Below are positions 36,523 through 45,669 of a DNA stretch of 64,000 nt, piece by piece (the first letter of the stretch is position 1; every line of letters begins with the position of its first letter). Under the pieces are notes generated by a model. That model had not been told where the DNA came from. It did no database searches and saw only the letters and a program-made list of their open reading frames with translations. A program made the translations under genes and the position numbers. The stretch lies in the NCBI GenBank assembly GCA_021817045.1, contig JAKAWG010000013.1:1-64000 (forward strand). Reading direction: 5' to 3'. This DNA comes from Acidobacteriota bacterium (lineage in GTDB: Bacteria; Acidobacteriota; Terriglobia; UBA7540).

Positions 36523-37967
36523 ATGGCAACCGTTGTGGCAGAAAGAAAGGAGTTTCCGCTTTGGATCGGGGGAAAGCCGGTCAAGACAGATCGTTTACGC
36601 ACCATCCGGGTGCCGTACGATGGAACTCCGGTCGCTGACGTTTGCGAAGCCGACGAGGCAATCTTCGAGCGCGCGGTCTCCGGCGGCTAGGGAGGGCGCG
36701 CGCGCGATGGCCGTACTCACGCTTTACGAGCGCGCCGAATTACTCGAACGCATCAGGGCCTTGCTGGCGCAAGATGCGGAAGAGTTCGCGCGCCTGATTG
36801 CGAGCGAAACCGGCAAGCCGATTCGCGAAGCGCGCGTGGAAGTCGAGCGGAGCCAGCAAACGCTTTTGGCTTCGGCGGATGGTGCTCGCAACCTGCACGG
36901 CGAGGTGATTCCGATGGAAGCGGCTCCGGCGGGTAAGGGGCGCTGGGCTATGACCGTCCGCGAGCCGGTTGGCATTGTGGGCGCCATCACCCCATTTAAT
37001 TTTCCGCTCAATCTGGCGATGCACAAGGTCGGACCCGCACTCGCCGCCGGAAACAGTGTGATTCACAAACCCTCGGAAAATACACCCCTGAGCGCACTGC
37101 GCTTCGCGCCGCTCGTTCACGAAGCTGGCGCTCCTGCGGGCGCCTATAACGTGGTGACAGGACCGGGCGAAACGGTTGAGAATTGGCTGGTGACGGACGA
37201 GCGCGTGGCGATGATCACATTCACCGGCAGCATTCCGGTGGGAGAGCAGATTCGCGCCAAAACCGGCCTGCGCCGCGTAGCGCTGGAAATGGGAAACAAT
37301 TCGTCTTTGATCGTGGAGCCGGACGCGGATCTTGACTGGCTGGTACCGCGCTGCGTAACCGGCGGCTTCTCACATTCCGGTCAGGTCTGCATCTCGCTTC
37401 AGAACGTCTATGTTCACGAAAAGATCGCTGATCATTTCGCGGAGCGATTTGTGGAAACCGCCCGAAGCCTCAAGATCGGGCACCCGCTCGAAGAGGATAC
37501 GGCCATCTCTTCTCTGATCAGCGTTGAAGCGGCCGAGCGCGTGGACTCTATGGATCGGCCAGGCGCGGAGTGCCAGCAGCCGCGTTCTGGCCGGTGGAGT
37601 CCGTCGCCAGGCTACCCTGGAGCCAACGATTCTCGGTGATGCCGATCCTCGACTGGACGTATGTGCGAAAGAGGTTTTCGGCCCTGTTGTTGCGCTTCAC
37701 CGGTACAGGAAAATCGAGGATGCGATCACGCAGGTGAACACCGGCGATTACGGGCTGCAGGTCGGCGTCTGCACCCGCGACCTTGGTCGCGCCTTCCAGG
37801 CCGCCAAAGCCCTGCGATTCGGTGGGGTCATCCTGAACGACGTTCCGGCATATCGCGTCGATCAGATGCCGTACGGAGGCGTGAAGAAGAGCGGCATCGG
37901 CCGGGAAGGGCCGCGGTACGCAATCGAAGAAATGACGGAAATGAAGCTGATTTGCTGGAACACGTGA
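36523..37967 (+). pseudogene. Aldehyde dehydrogenase broken by two frameshifts
   Basis: Three segments in three frames read as one aldehyde dehydrogenase. Segment 1 (ATG 36523, after AGGAG) ends in a TAG at 36688-36690; the frame moves on by one base near 36670-36680 into segment 2, and again near 37540-37550 into segment 3, which runs to 37967. Taking out two single bases gives exactly 480 codons plus stop. The catalytic Cys in SHSGQVCISLQ and the Glu in VALEMGNNSS are in segment 2. It follows the LarA gene directly and probably oxidised its downstream aldehyde. Either a genuine pseudogene or two sequencing insertions. Confidence 0.8.
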
Positions 37968-38025
37968 AGGAGTGCACCGCCGGTTGGCGGCCTCCAAGCG
38001 GCTGAGCGGTGAGGGGAGAAGAAAA

Positions 38026-38697
38026 ATGAAGCTGAGAATTCCTGAGAATCTGACGCAACGCGCGTACCGGGCGATTCGGGACGATATTGTGAAGGGAAGG
38101 CTCAATGGAAAGCAACGGCTGACGGAAGCATTTTTCGTACGGAGATTGGGAGTGAGCAAGTCGCCGATTCGTGAGGCGCTGAACCGGCTAGAGGCAGACG
38201 GCTTAATCGTCATCGAGCCTCGCAAGGGGGCGTCGGTGGTGAGTTTGTCGGTTGAAGATGTCGACGAGATTTACGAGTTGCGCGAGATTTTGGAGGCGGC
38301 GGCCATCCGGAACCTGGCAGCGGAGCCGAAGACGTGGCCCCGGCTGCGGGCGTCGCTCGATGAGGCTAAGCGGGCGTTGCGGGCGAACGATAAGGCGGGT
38401 TACATTCTGGCGGACGCGGAGTTCCATGGTGTGATCGCGAAGGCCAATACGAATTCGCGGCTGCGGCGGTTTCTGGAGAGTATGCACGGGCAAATGCTGG
38501 TACTTCGGCACCAGACCTATGAGCTTTCGAGCGGCCGCTCGGTGGTGGACCATGAGCAAATCCTGGAGGCGCTGGAGGAAGGTAACCACGAGCGCGCCTC
38601 GCGGCTGATGACGGAGCACATTCACGCCGTACGCGCGAAGCTGGTGGAACACCTGAGGAGCTACTCAAACAAGATTACGCCCGGTCGCCGCACATGA
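38026..38697 (+). CDS. GntR-family regulator with FCD domain
   Basis: A 223-residue transcription factor of the FadR/FCD type. The N-terminal winged helix (about 10-75) includes VSKSPIREALNRLEADGLI. The C-terminal FCD domain has helical repeats with metal-ligand-like residues (AEFHGVIA, DHEQILEALEEGNHERAS). It is preceded by AGGGGAG at good spacing and lies 58 bases after the aldehyde dehydrogenase pseudogene. It probably controls the LarA/aldehyde dehydrogenase genes in response to the sugar-acid or hydroxyacid substrate. Confidence 0.88.
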   Translation: MKLRIPENLTQRAYRAIRDDIVKGRLNGKQRLTEAFFVRRLGVSKSPIREALNRLEADGLIVIEPRKGASVVSLSVEDVDEIYELREILEAAAIRNLAAEPKTWPRLRASLDEAKRALRANDKAGYILADAEFHGVIAKANTNSRLRRFLESMHGQMLVLRHQTYELSSGRSVVDHEQILEALEEGNHERASRLMTEHIHAVRAKLVEHLRSYSNKITPGRRT

Positions 38698-38821
38698 TAC
38701 GCCGCGCCCGCCGGACCGAGGAACCCAGCTTGGTATCCAAGCCCGACAGGATGAGATAAACCGCAGCGATGCTCCCTTTCGCTGTCGCCCGCGGTACCGT
38801 ACTGCCGGCTCTTATCACGGC

Positions 38822-40312
38822 CTACCCGGTGGGTGCGAGGTTCGGATGCGCTTTCGCCCAGCGAAGATACTCATCCACTGTGTAGAAGGTCCTGTACCTG
38901 AATAGCCGGGCCCCATCTTCCACCGGAACCGTCCAGTCCAGGCTCCACGAGTCCCCAACCTCTTGCATCCAGCGTTCCAGGCGGTCTTGCATTGTGTTCC
39001 TGACCGATCTGGAGGCTGGGTCTTCCACGAGATTATGCATTTCGTAGGGATCGTTCTTCAGGTCGTAGAGAACCCAAGGTTCGGACTGCCGCCGAGCATA
39101 CATATGACGCTCCGTTCGCACGCCGCGCCACGCGTGCGGCACGCCTCCTCCGTGATAGGGACCGAAGATCTGGAAGAATGCGGAATCAGGCCCTTGGTCC
39201 GTCTTACCAAGAACCACTGCGGAGAGATCCTTCCCTTGCATGTCTGAGGGAACACTGATTCCGCACAGAGACAGCAATGTGGGCGCGAGATCGACGACAT
39301 GGCTGAAGAGAACGTCTTTTTGTTGCCCAACCTTCACTTGGCGAGGATACCGAAGGACACCCGGCACGCGAATCGATTCTTCCCATGGCTTGCGTTTCAG
39401 GATATTTCCCTGCGAACCGAGCATGTTGCCATGATCGGACGAGAAAAACACGATCGTATCTTCCTCCATGCCAAGCTCGTTCAAGGTCTTCATGAGCTTG
39501 CCAATTTGCTCGTCAATGGCCCTGATGGCGCCGTAATACAAGGCGATATCCCTTCGGCTTCCTCCTCGCACACCAGGGACCCAGTTCGGGCGCATCTTCA
39601 GGTCATCCGGGTTATATAGATTTCAAACTTTCTGCGGCACAATGTAGGGATCGTGGGGAGCGCCGGGAGCAACCATCAAGAAAAATAGCTGTTCGTTTTG
39701 TGCCTCGTAAAGAAACTCGGTCGCCAGGTCGGTCCATACATCCGGCATATATCGTGTCGCTATGATCGGCGCGTCAGCATCGCGAAAGAACCAGTTATAG
39801 AAATAGTTATGGTTGCATTCATTGGCAGCCCAAACCTGATACCCGTGGCGCCGCGGCCCCGGTGGAACAAATCCCGGCATGCGAGGGCCACCGTCGAGGT
39901 GCCACTTCCCAACATAGGCGGTTCGGTAGCCGGCACGGCTAAACAACGTGCCCATTCCGATCAGCGATTCGCGCAAACGTAGATCGTTCGCAACCATTCC
40001 ATTGCGGCTTGTGTACATTCCGGTCTGGATGTTGGCGCGAGCGGGGCAGCAAACTGGCGTGTTGGCCAGGGTATGCCGGAACACAATGCCATCGGAAGCC
40101 ACCTTGTCAAGGTGCGGCGTACGCACATCGGAGTTTCCCATGCAGCCCAACGCCTGTGCCCGCCACTCATCGGGCAGAATAAACAGAACATTGGGCCGGC
40201 GGTCCGGTTTACCTTTGGGTGCCGACGGCTCCAGGGTCAATCCGGCAGTCCCCGCACCCATCTGCTGCAAAAACGTTCTGCGGTTCAAATTATGGTTCCT
40301 CTCTTCGGGCAT
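38822..40312 (-). pseudogene. Arylsulfatase-type protein with in-frame TGA
   Basis: A sulfatase of 496 codons with a single in-frame TGA at 39623-39625 (codon 230). Both sides are in the same frame and read as one enzyme: a Tat signal (RRTFLQQMGAG), NVLFILPDEWRAQALGCMG, the formylglycine motif CCPAR (Cys for conversion), GKWHLDG, then after the TGA NLYNPDDLKMRPNW and SSDHGNMLGSQG. ATG 40312 has GGAG at good distance. The stop sits where homologues have a conserved aromatic or similar residue. A nonsense mutation is the plain reading; recoding is unlikely. Confidence 0.8.
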
Positions 40313-40359
40313 CTGAGGTCTCCACGGCATCGCGTCTTACGTTCTATTAGCGCACAGCC

Positions 40360-40551
40360 TTAGCTATTTGTACCTACCTGGAATTTTCCCTCGCGAATCT
40401 CGTTAAGCAGTTGGTGGTATTCCTTTTCAGTCCTGTTATAAAGCGGAATAAACTCGGTGAAGTCGTATTTCCAGGAATCACCCGCTGCCCACATGCGCTG
40501 CGCTAGTTCTTCGTCTATGTGTTGCTGGAGTGCCCGGTGCTGCGGCAACAC
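40360..40551 (-). pseudogene. C-terminal remnant of a second sulfatase
   Basis: A 63-residue frame whose centre, RMWAAGDSWKYDFTEFI, matches the end of the adjacent sulfatase (RWMQEVGDSWSLDWTVPV). It has no catalytic motifs and only a TTG start without a ribosome-binding site; upstream in frame it reads TEPKV before the frame fails. It is most likely the tail left after deletion of a paralogous sulfatase. Confidence 0.6.
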
Positions 40552-40811
40552 CTTTGGTTCAGTCCACCATTACCAAATCCGCTGAACCCTGAAATGCCGA
40601 CGGTTTGCAAGATGTCCGATAACACGATTCCCAAGAGTCCTAACTGCTGTGTGAGGTCTTGCTGGCCTCTTTCTCGCGCGGTTGATGAATAGTCAGGGTT
40701 GGCAGGGCATTACTTTTAGTCTGAATGCCGGGAATAGTCAAGCTCTTTCTTGACCCGAGGTGTCGTCCGGAGCGAGACAGAACGAGCGAACGTTGGCAGG
40801 ACCACGGTTCG
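40552..40811. other. Gene-free gap
   Basis: About 260 bases between the sulfatase remnant and the nucleotidyltransferase-like gene. No gene, hairpin or promoter is evident. Confidence 0.4.
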
Positions 40812-42218
40812 TTATTTCGCGGATTTGTGTGGCTTGGCTGTGGCCTGTTTCGAGAGCTGGTGAGGGGTGTGTTTCGAGCTGTGCTCGGAGGAAATGCCGG
40901 CAAGCTCGTGCATTGCCTTGGTGATTTGTGGTTGCGTCTTGATCTTGCCGTCCAACATATCCATGAAAAGCTTGTTCAGAATCGCTTCGGCGCGTGGTCC
41001 TGGTTCGATTCCAAGCGCGTGCAGTTCGGCGCGCGGCAGCCGATCTCGAACCTGCGGTGCCCTGACCAGGAAACTCTTAATGCGATTTTGAATCGTAGCT
41101 TTGGGATGACGAACGAGAATGTAGATCAGCAGCGGAAGGGGCTGACCTTCAAGCAGGCGATAAGTGAAGCTGGGGATCGCGCCCTTGGAGCCTGCAAGGG
41201 CTTTCGCCAGTTTGCGCGCCGCGCCGTCCATGCCGGTGGCCAGGCGCTGGATGGGTGGGTAAACCAAGACCGTCTTTGCAAGCTGCTTCCGGTGAGCTGG
41301 GGGGAGCGGCTCGACCAAAGTTTGAAAATAGACGACAAAGGGGTCCGCGCCAGGGGTGGTGCGCGCGACGGAACGGATCTTTTCCAAGCGATCGTAAAAG
41401 ATCCTGGCTGATGTCAGGCTGCTATTCAGCCCCTGCAACAGTCCTCGTTGCGCGAACTGACGCAGGACTCGCGCGGGGTGTTCTTCCTGGAGCGCGGCAC
41501 GCAGTTCACGCCCCTGCGATTCCGGGTTGAGCGATTTCCAGGCGCCTGACTCGATCGCCGCCTCCAGCCACTGCTGAGTTCGTTCCTCCAGTTTGAAACC
41601 AAGGCGCCGGCTGAGCCGCAGAACACGGTAAACGCACTCTGGCGCGTCCAGAAAGCCGCGGCTGTTCAGAATGCGAAACTCGCGGCGCTCGATGTCCGCC
41701 GCTCCATTGGTCGGATCCAGCAAAAGTCCGCGTGAGTTGGGATGAAGGGAAATAGCCATGGCGTCAGCGGAAAAGTCGCGCCGACGCAGGTCTTCGAAAA
41801 TTCCGGCCGGAGCGATCTCCGCGTCGCGCCCCGGGCGGGGCCGGACTTCGCGGTGCGCCATAGCAAGGTCGGCTTCCACTCCGTGGGCATATATGAGGGA
41901 TGCGACCTGGCGGCGCGAATTGAAGTGCGATATCTCGAGTTTTGGGCTTAGCTCATTAAACGACGGGCCGCTTCCTTTTTCCCGTTTCTTCTTTTTTCCG
42001 TCATCCGCCGTGAGGGCGCGCAAGAGCTTTTGAACGTTGCCCTCGACAGTGAAATTTAAATTGCGAATGTAGGGTTGGCCGCACGTCAGATCGCGAACCG
42101 CACCTCCCGTCAGATACAGGTTCAGCCCCATCCCGGCGGAGACGCGGCTAAGATGATTGACCACGCGGAGCTGCGCTGGGGAGAGCCGGATTTCCATTAG
42201 GAAGTTGTAGTCGCTCAT
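40812..42218 (-). CDS. Poly(A) polymerase/CCA-transferase family protein with altered catalytic site
   Basis: A 468-residue protein of the class II tRNA nucleotidyltransferase/PcnB family. The head domain shows LYLTGGAVRDLTCG and the RRRDFSADAMA motif, followed by the RNA-binding helical neck (DAPECVYRVLRLSRRLGF). The catalytic DxD of this family (usually RDLDFVVEG) reads RNLNFTVEG here: residues 53 and 55 are both Asn. A basic, low-complexity tail follows. ATG 42218 is chosen over a frame overlapping xerD. It lies 44 bases downstream of xerD. Whether it still transfers nucleotides is doubtful. Confidence 0.85.
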   Translation of the reverse strand: MSDYNFLMEIRLSPAQLRVVNHLSRVSAGMGLNLYLTGGAVRDLTCGQPYIRNLNFTVEGNVQKLLRALTADDGKKKKREKGSGPSFNELSPKLEISHFNSRRQVASLIYAHGVEADLAMAHREVRPRPGRDAEIAPAGIFEDLRRRDFSADAMAISLHPNSRGLLLDPTNGAADIERREFRILNSRGFLDAPECVYRVLRLSRRLGFKLEERTQQWLEAAIESGAWKSLNPESQGRELRAALQEEHPARVLRQFAQRGLLQGLNSSLTSARIFYDRLEKIRSVARTTPGADPFVVYFQTLVEPLPPAHRKQLAKTVLVYPPIQRLATGMDGAARKLAKALAGSKGAIPSFTYRLLEGQPLPLLIYILVRHPKATIQNRIKSFLVRAPQVRDRLPRAELHALGIEPGPRAEAILNKLFMDMLDGKIKTQPQITKAMHELAGISSEHSSKHTPHQLSKQATAKPHKSAK

Positions 42219-42262
42219 CGCAGGTGTCGGCCACTTGCTCGATCCCGCCGGTTCGCTCACCC

Positions 42263-43198
42263 TTAGGCTCGCGGGTGATGTGCCTGGTAGACCTGTTTCA
42301 GCCGCTCCTTCAGTACGTGGGTGTAAATCTGAGTAGTAGAAATATCGCTGTGGCCGAGCATGAGCTGGATGGACCGTAAATCGGCGCCACGCTCGAGCAG
42401 GTGCGTGGCAAACGAGTGACGCATCACGTGAGGCGTCAGCCGTCCCGAAAGTCCGGCTGCGCGGGCGTATCCGCCCAGAATCTTCCAAAAGCCTACGCGG
42501 GAAAGCTTCCCGCCCCGATGGTTTACGAACAGGAACGGGCTCGGCTTGCCGCCACCCAGTTCTTGCCGAGCGAGGCGCAGGTAAGCTTCCACCGCGCTGA
42601 GCGCCGATTTGCCTACTGGAATCACCCGTTCTTTGCCGCCTTTGCCCGCACAGCGAAGAATGCCCAAGTTTCGGTCAAAATCCTCAATACGTGAGCCCAC
42701 AAGTTCGGACACTCTCATCCCAGTGGCGTAGAGAAGTTCGATCATGGCCTTATCTCGCAGCCCCAGCGGCGTCGAAGTCTGGGTCTTATCGAGCAAGGTG
42801 TCTACTTCGCCGATCGCGAGAAAACGCGGCAGCTTCTGGCTGATCTGCGGGCTATCAACCTCTGTAGACGGATTGCCTGAGACGGCGCCGATGATCTGTA
42901 GGAACTTGAAGAAACCCCGCAGCGAGACCAAGTGGCGCGCCACCGAACGTGCGTTCAAGCCCTGCCCGTAAAGTCTGGCCATGAAAGCTCGGACGTGGCG
43001 TCGGTCGATTTCCGCCAACGTCAACTTCCCCGCTAAGGCAAACTCTCGAAATTTGGCAAGGTCGCGACGGTAGCTCAGGATGGTATTCGCTGACAACCCC
43101 TTTTCGACTTGGAGGTAGTTTAAGAAGCGACCGATTTCAGCCACAAGCTGACGGCGACCGCCAAGCGGTTCCGGGCTGGTAGGAGGAGTCGGCTTCAA
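42263..43198 (-). CDS. xerD: Site-specific tyrosine recombinase XerD
   Basis: A 311-residue recombinase that resolves chromosome dimers with XerC at dif. The N-terminal SAM-like domain (VEKGLSANTILSYRRDL) and the catalytic domain are complete. The six catalytic residues are visible: Arg in ATGMRVSEL, Lys in GKGGKER, His and Arg in TPHVMRHSFATH, His in MLGHSDIS and nucleophile Tyr in QIYTHV. The start is TTG 43198 without a clear ribosome-binding site; a GTG inside the first 20 residues is possible. It is followed by the nucleotidyltransferase-like gene. Confidence 0.92.
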   Translation of the reverse strand: MKPTPPTSPEPLGGRRQLVAEIGRFLNYLQVEKGLSANTILSYRRDLAKFREFALAGKLTLAEIDRRHVRAFMARLYGQGLNARSVARHLVSLRGFFKFLQIIGAVSGNPSTEVDSPQISQKLPRFLAIGEVDTLLDKTQTSTPLGLRDKAMIELLYATGMRVSELVGSRIEDFDRNLGILRCAGKGGKERVIPVGKSALSAVEAYLRLARQELGGGKPSPFLFVNHRGGKLSRVGFWKILGGYARAAGLSGRLTPHVMRHSFATHLLERGADLRSIQLMLGHSDISTTQIYTHVLKERLKQVYQAHHPRA

Positions 43199-43455
43199 GG
43201 GAGATGATCGAAGATCCTTTCAGCGCTGTTCGCTACGTAGCCCTCTTGTCCGGCGTGCTAGTTTCGGGCCGTGGTAAGCCATAGCGAATATGCGATTTTC
43301 CTTCCTGTAACGTCCGGCGCACGCTCCACGCATCTCGTTTAAGCGCTACATCTATAATATTTTCAAACAGTTATAGCCAAACCGCGAGGAAACTCGCGCG
43401 CCTTCGCCTGCAATTCGCCTGTTTTCAAGTGGATACTAGCACAAGGAGGTTAAGG

Positions 43456-43485
43456 TTGCAAAGGTTTGCGGCAAGCTTATACAAT
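43456..43485 (+). promoter_or_regulatory. Possible promoter of nnr
   Basis: TTGCAA and TACAAT are separated by 18 bases within the AT-rich, gene-free 374-base gap between xerD and nnr. Transcription would start near 43492, 80 bases before the ATG at 43573. Confidence 0.4.
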
Positions 43486-43572
43486 TAGTTGAAAATAATG
43501 CGGTTATTCCGCGACGAAAAGTTTGCCATGGGTTCTGGAAGACGCGACTAAGTCTCGGCTTGTCATACGCTT

Positions 43573-45144
43573 ATGAAGATTCTTACCGCCAGTCAAATGC
43601 AGCGGATTGACCGCCTTACGACGGATCGCTGCGGCGTTCCCAGCTTGACGCTTATGGAGAACGCGGGAGCGGAGGTAGTGAAGTTTCTCGCCGAGCGGTT
43701 TCGGCCACTTGAAGAATCCAGGATCGCGATCTTCTGCGGGCGGGGAAATAACGGTGGGGACGGGCTAGTCGTTGCCCGTTTGTTGACCGACATGGGCCTG
43801 ACGCCCCAAGTATTGCTTTTCGCTGACCCCGCGCAGTTGAGAGGTGACGCTGCGGCAAATTACGAGCGCTTCGCAGCCATCGCTCTTCCCGAGGTGGTGA
43901 AGGACGCGCCAGGGTGGTGTGCCGTCAAACCCTCACTTTCGAGTACGACCCTGATTATTGACGCTCTTCTCGGGACCGGGCTGTCGAAGCCGCTTGAGGG
44001 CTTCCTGCTGGAGGTGGTGCGTGACCTCAACACTTCCTTCCCCGGCGCGCGCCGCGTGGCTGTGGATCTCCCTTCGGGATTGGCCGCGGACAGCGGAGAG
44101 TTGATCGGCGAGTGCATCAAGGCGGATGCCACCGTCACGTTTACGGCCCCGAAATATGCCCACGTCTTCCCGCCCGCCTGCGAGTGCGTGGGTGAGTGGA
44201 AGGTGAAAGAGATCGGTACGCCGCCGGAGGTCCTGGAAAACGATTCTGAGCTGCTTCTGAGCCTGATGTGCCGCGAGGACGTGACGTGGCTGGCCGCGCC
44301 CCGCAAGATGGACTCTCACAAAGGAACCTACGGGCACGTGTTGGGTATTGCAGGATCGAGAGGGAAGACGGGCGCGGCAGCGCTCGCGGCGAAATCCGCT
44401 CTCCGCGCGGGCGTTGGGCTTGTGACCATTGCCTCGCCAGTAAGTGCGCTTCCGGTCATCGCAGCATTCGGCATGGAATTTATGACGGAGCCGCTTCTGG
44501 AGACGGCGGAGGGAACAATCTCACTCCAAGCGCTGATGTCGGGCGTGCTTACCCGTCTGATAGCCGGGAAATCTTGCCTCGCGGTTGGTCCGGGCTTGGG
44601 CAGGAATCCGGAAACTGCCGAAGTGGTGAGGAAGACCGTTAACGATTGTTCGCTTCCGCTCGTTCTGGACGCAGACGGGCTAAACGCATTCGCAGGCCGG
44701 ATGGGAGAGATGCACGTTTCGGATCGGGTGCGCGTTCTCACTCCCCATCCCGGGGAAATGGCCCGTCTTACCGGTCTGAAAACGGCGGAAATTCAAAAAC
44801 GCCGTGTGGAAACGGCGCGCGAATTCGCTGTGCGTTATGGAGTGATCCTGGTGCTGAAAGGTGCGCGGACGCTGATAGCGTCGCCAGACGGGCGCGTGCG
44901 GGTGAACCCGACCGGCAACCCCGGCATGGCGACGGGCGGCAGCGGCGATTGCCTTACAGGTTTAATTGCCGGACTGCTCGCCCAGCAGACGGAGCGGCCA
45001 GCCGCTGAAGTTGTTGCCGCAGCGGTCTATCTGCACGGCCTCGCGGGTGACTTGGCCGTTGCGCGGTTTGGCGAGCCTTCCATGATCGCTGGCGACTTGA
45101 TAGAGGCGATCCCGGAAGCCTATCGGACTCTGGCAGCGCCATAA
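43573..45144 (+). CDS. nnr: Bifunctional NAD(P)H-hydrate repair enzyme
   Basis: A 523-residue fusion that repairs damaged NAD(P)H: the N-terminal half is the epimerase (about 1-220, with GRGNNGGDGLVVARLL), and the C-terminal half is the ADP-dependent dehydratase (about 235-520, with AGSRGKTGAAALAAKSAL, VLDADGLNAF, TPHPGEMARL and GNPGMATGGSGDCLTG). Both active-site regions are intact. It is the first gene of a plus-strand set with tsaE, an SDR and thiS, but the metabolic links between them are not obvious. Confidence 0.96.
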   Translation: MKILTASQMQRIDRLTTDRCGVPSLTLMENAGAEVVKFLAERFRPLEESRIAIFCGRGNNGGDGLVVARLLTDMGLTPQVLLFADPAQLRGDAAANYERFAAIALPEVVKDAPGWCAVKPSLSSTTLIIDALLGTGLSKPLEGFLLEVVRDLNTSFPGARRVAVDLPSGLAADSGELIGECIKADATVTFTAPKYAHVFPPACECVGEWKVKEIGTPPEVLENDSELLLSLMCREDVTWLAAPRKMDSHKGTYGHVLGIAGSRGKTGAAALAAKSALRAGVGLVTIASPVSALPVIAAFGMEFMTEPLLETAEGTISLQALMSGVLTRLIAGKSCLAVGPGLGRNPETAEVVRKTVNDCSLPLVLDADGLNAFAGRMGEMHVSDRVRVLTPHPGEMARLTGLKTAEIQKRRVETAREFAVRYGVILVLKGARTLIASPDGRVRVNPTGNPGMATGGSGDCLTGLIAGLLAQQTERPAAEVVAAAVYLHGLAGDLAVARFGEPSMIAGDLIEAIPEAYRTLAAP

Positions 45145-45180
45145 CACCGGTGTCCCCGACCCGCGCGATTTATCGGGGCA

Positions 45181-45654
45181 ATGGCGACTTTGGCAATACA
45201 AAGACTGTACGATATCGTGACCCGTTCACCGGAGGAAACCATCGCCTTCGGGCGGCGGCTGGCGGAAACGTTGCGGCCACCGTGCCTCGCGCTGCTCGAG
45301 GGCGACTTGGGGAGCGGCAAGACCACACTTGCCAAGGGAGTTGCTTCCGCTCTTGCGGCGGCCCGGGAAGAGGATGTAACCAGTCCTTCTTTCACGCTGG
45401 TCCACGAGTACGGATCGCCAGGCGCCGCGCCAGACGCCCGTGTCTATCACGTTGATTTATACCGAATCGAAGGGCCGCGAGAGATTGAGTCGCTCGGGCT
45501 GGATGAAATCATATCTCAAGGCTCAACGGTGCTGATTGAGTGGGGCGAGCGTCTACCCCAGCCACCGCCAGGCCCTCTTGTGCGCATCCGCATGGACGTT
45601 TGTGGCGAGAACGAGCGGCACATCGTTGTGGAAGAGGAAACGCGAGATTGCTAA
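45181..45654 (+). CDS. tsaE: tRNA threonylcarbamoyladenosine biosynthesis ATPase
   Basis: A 157-residue P-loop ATPase needed, with TsaB, TsaC and TsaD, for t6A modification of tRNAs that read ANN codons. Walker A is GDLGSGKTTLAKG, followed by VTSPSFTLVHEY and VYHVDLYR, typical of the family, and IEWGERL near the C-terminus. It lies 36 bases after nnr, a common neighbour in bacterial genomes. The start is ATG 45181. Confidence 0.95.
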   Translation: MATLAIQRLYDIVTRSPEETIAFGRRLAETLRPPCLALLEGDLGSGKTTLAKGVASALAAAREEDVTSPSFTLVHEYGSPGAAPDARVYHVDLYRIEGPREIESLGLDEIISQGSTVLIEWGERLPQPPPGPLVRIRMDVCGENERHIVVEEETRDC

Positions 45655-45669
45655 GGAAAGGATACGTGA

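Noticed and set aside
39623-39625. Selenocysteine at the sulfatase TGA
   Set aside because: Selenocysteine is not expected at this position in sulfatases, and I see no strong hairpin directly after the codon; a nonsense mutation is simpler.
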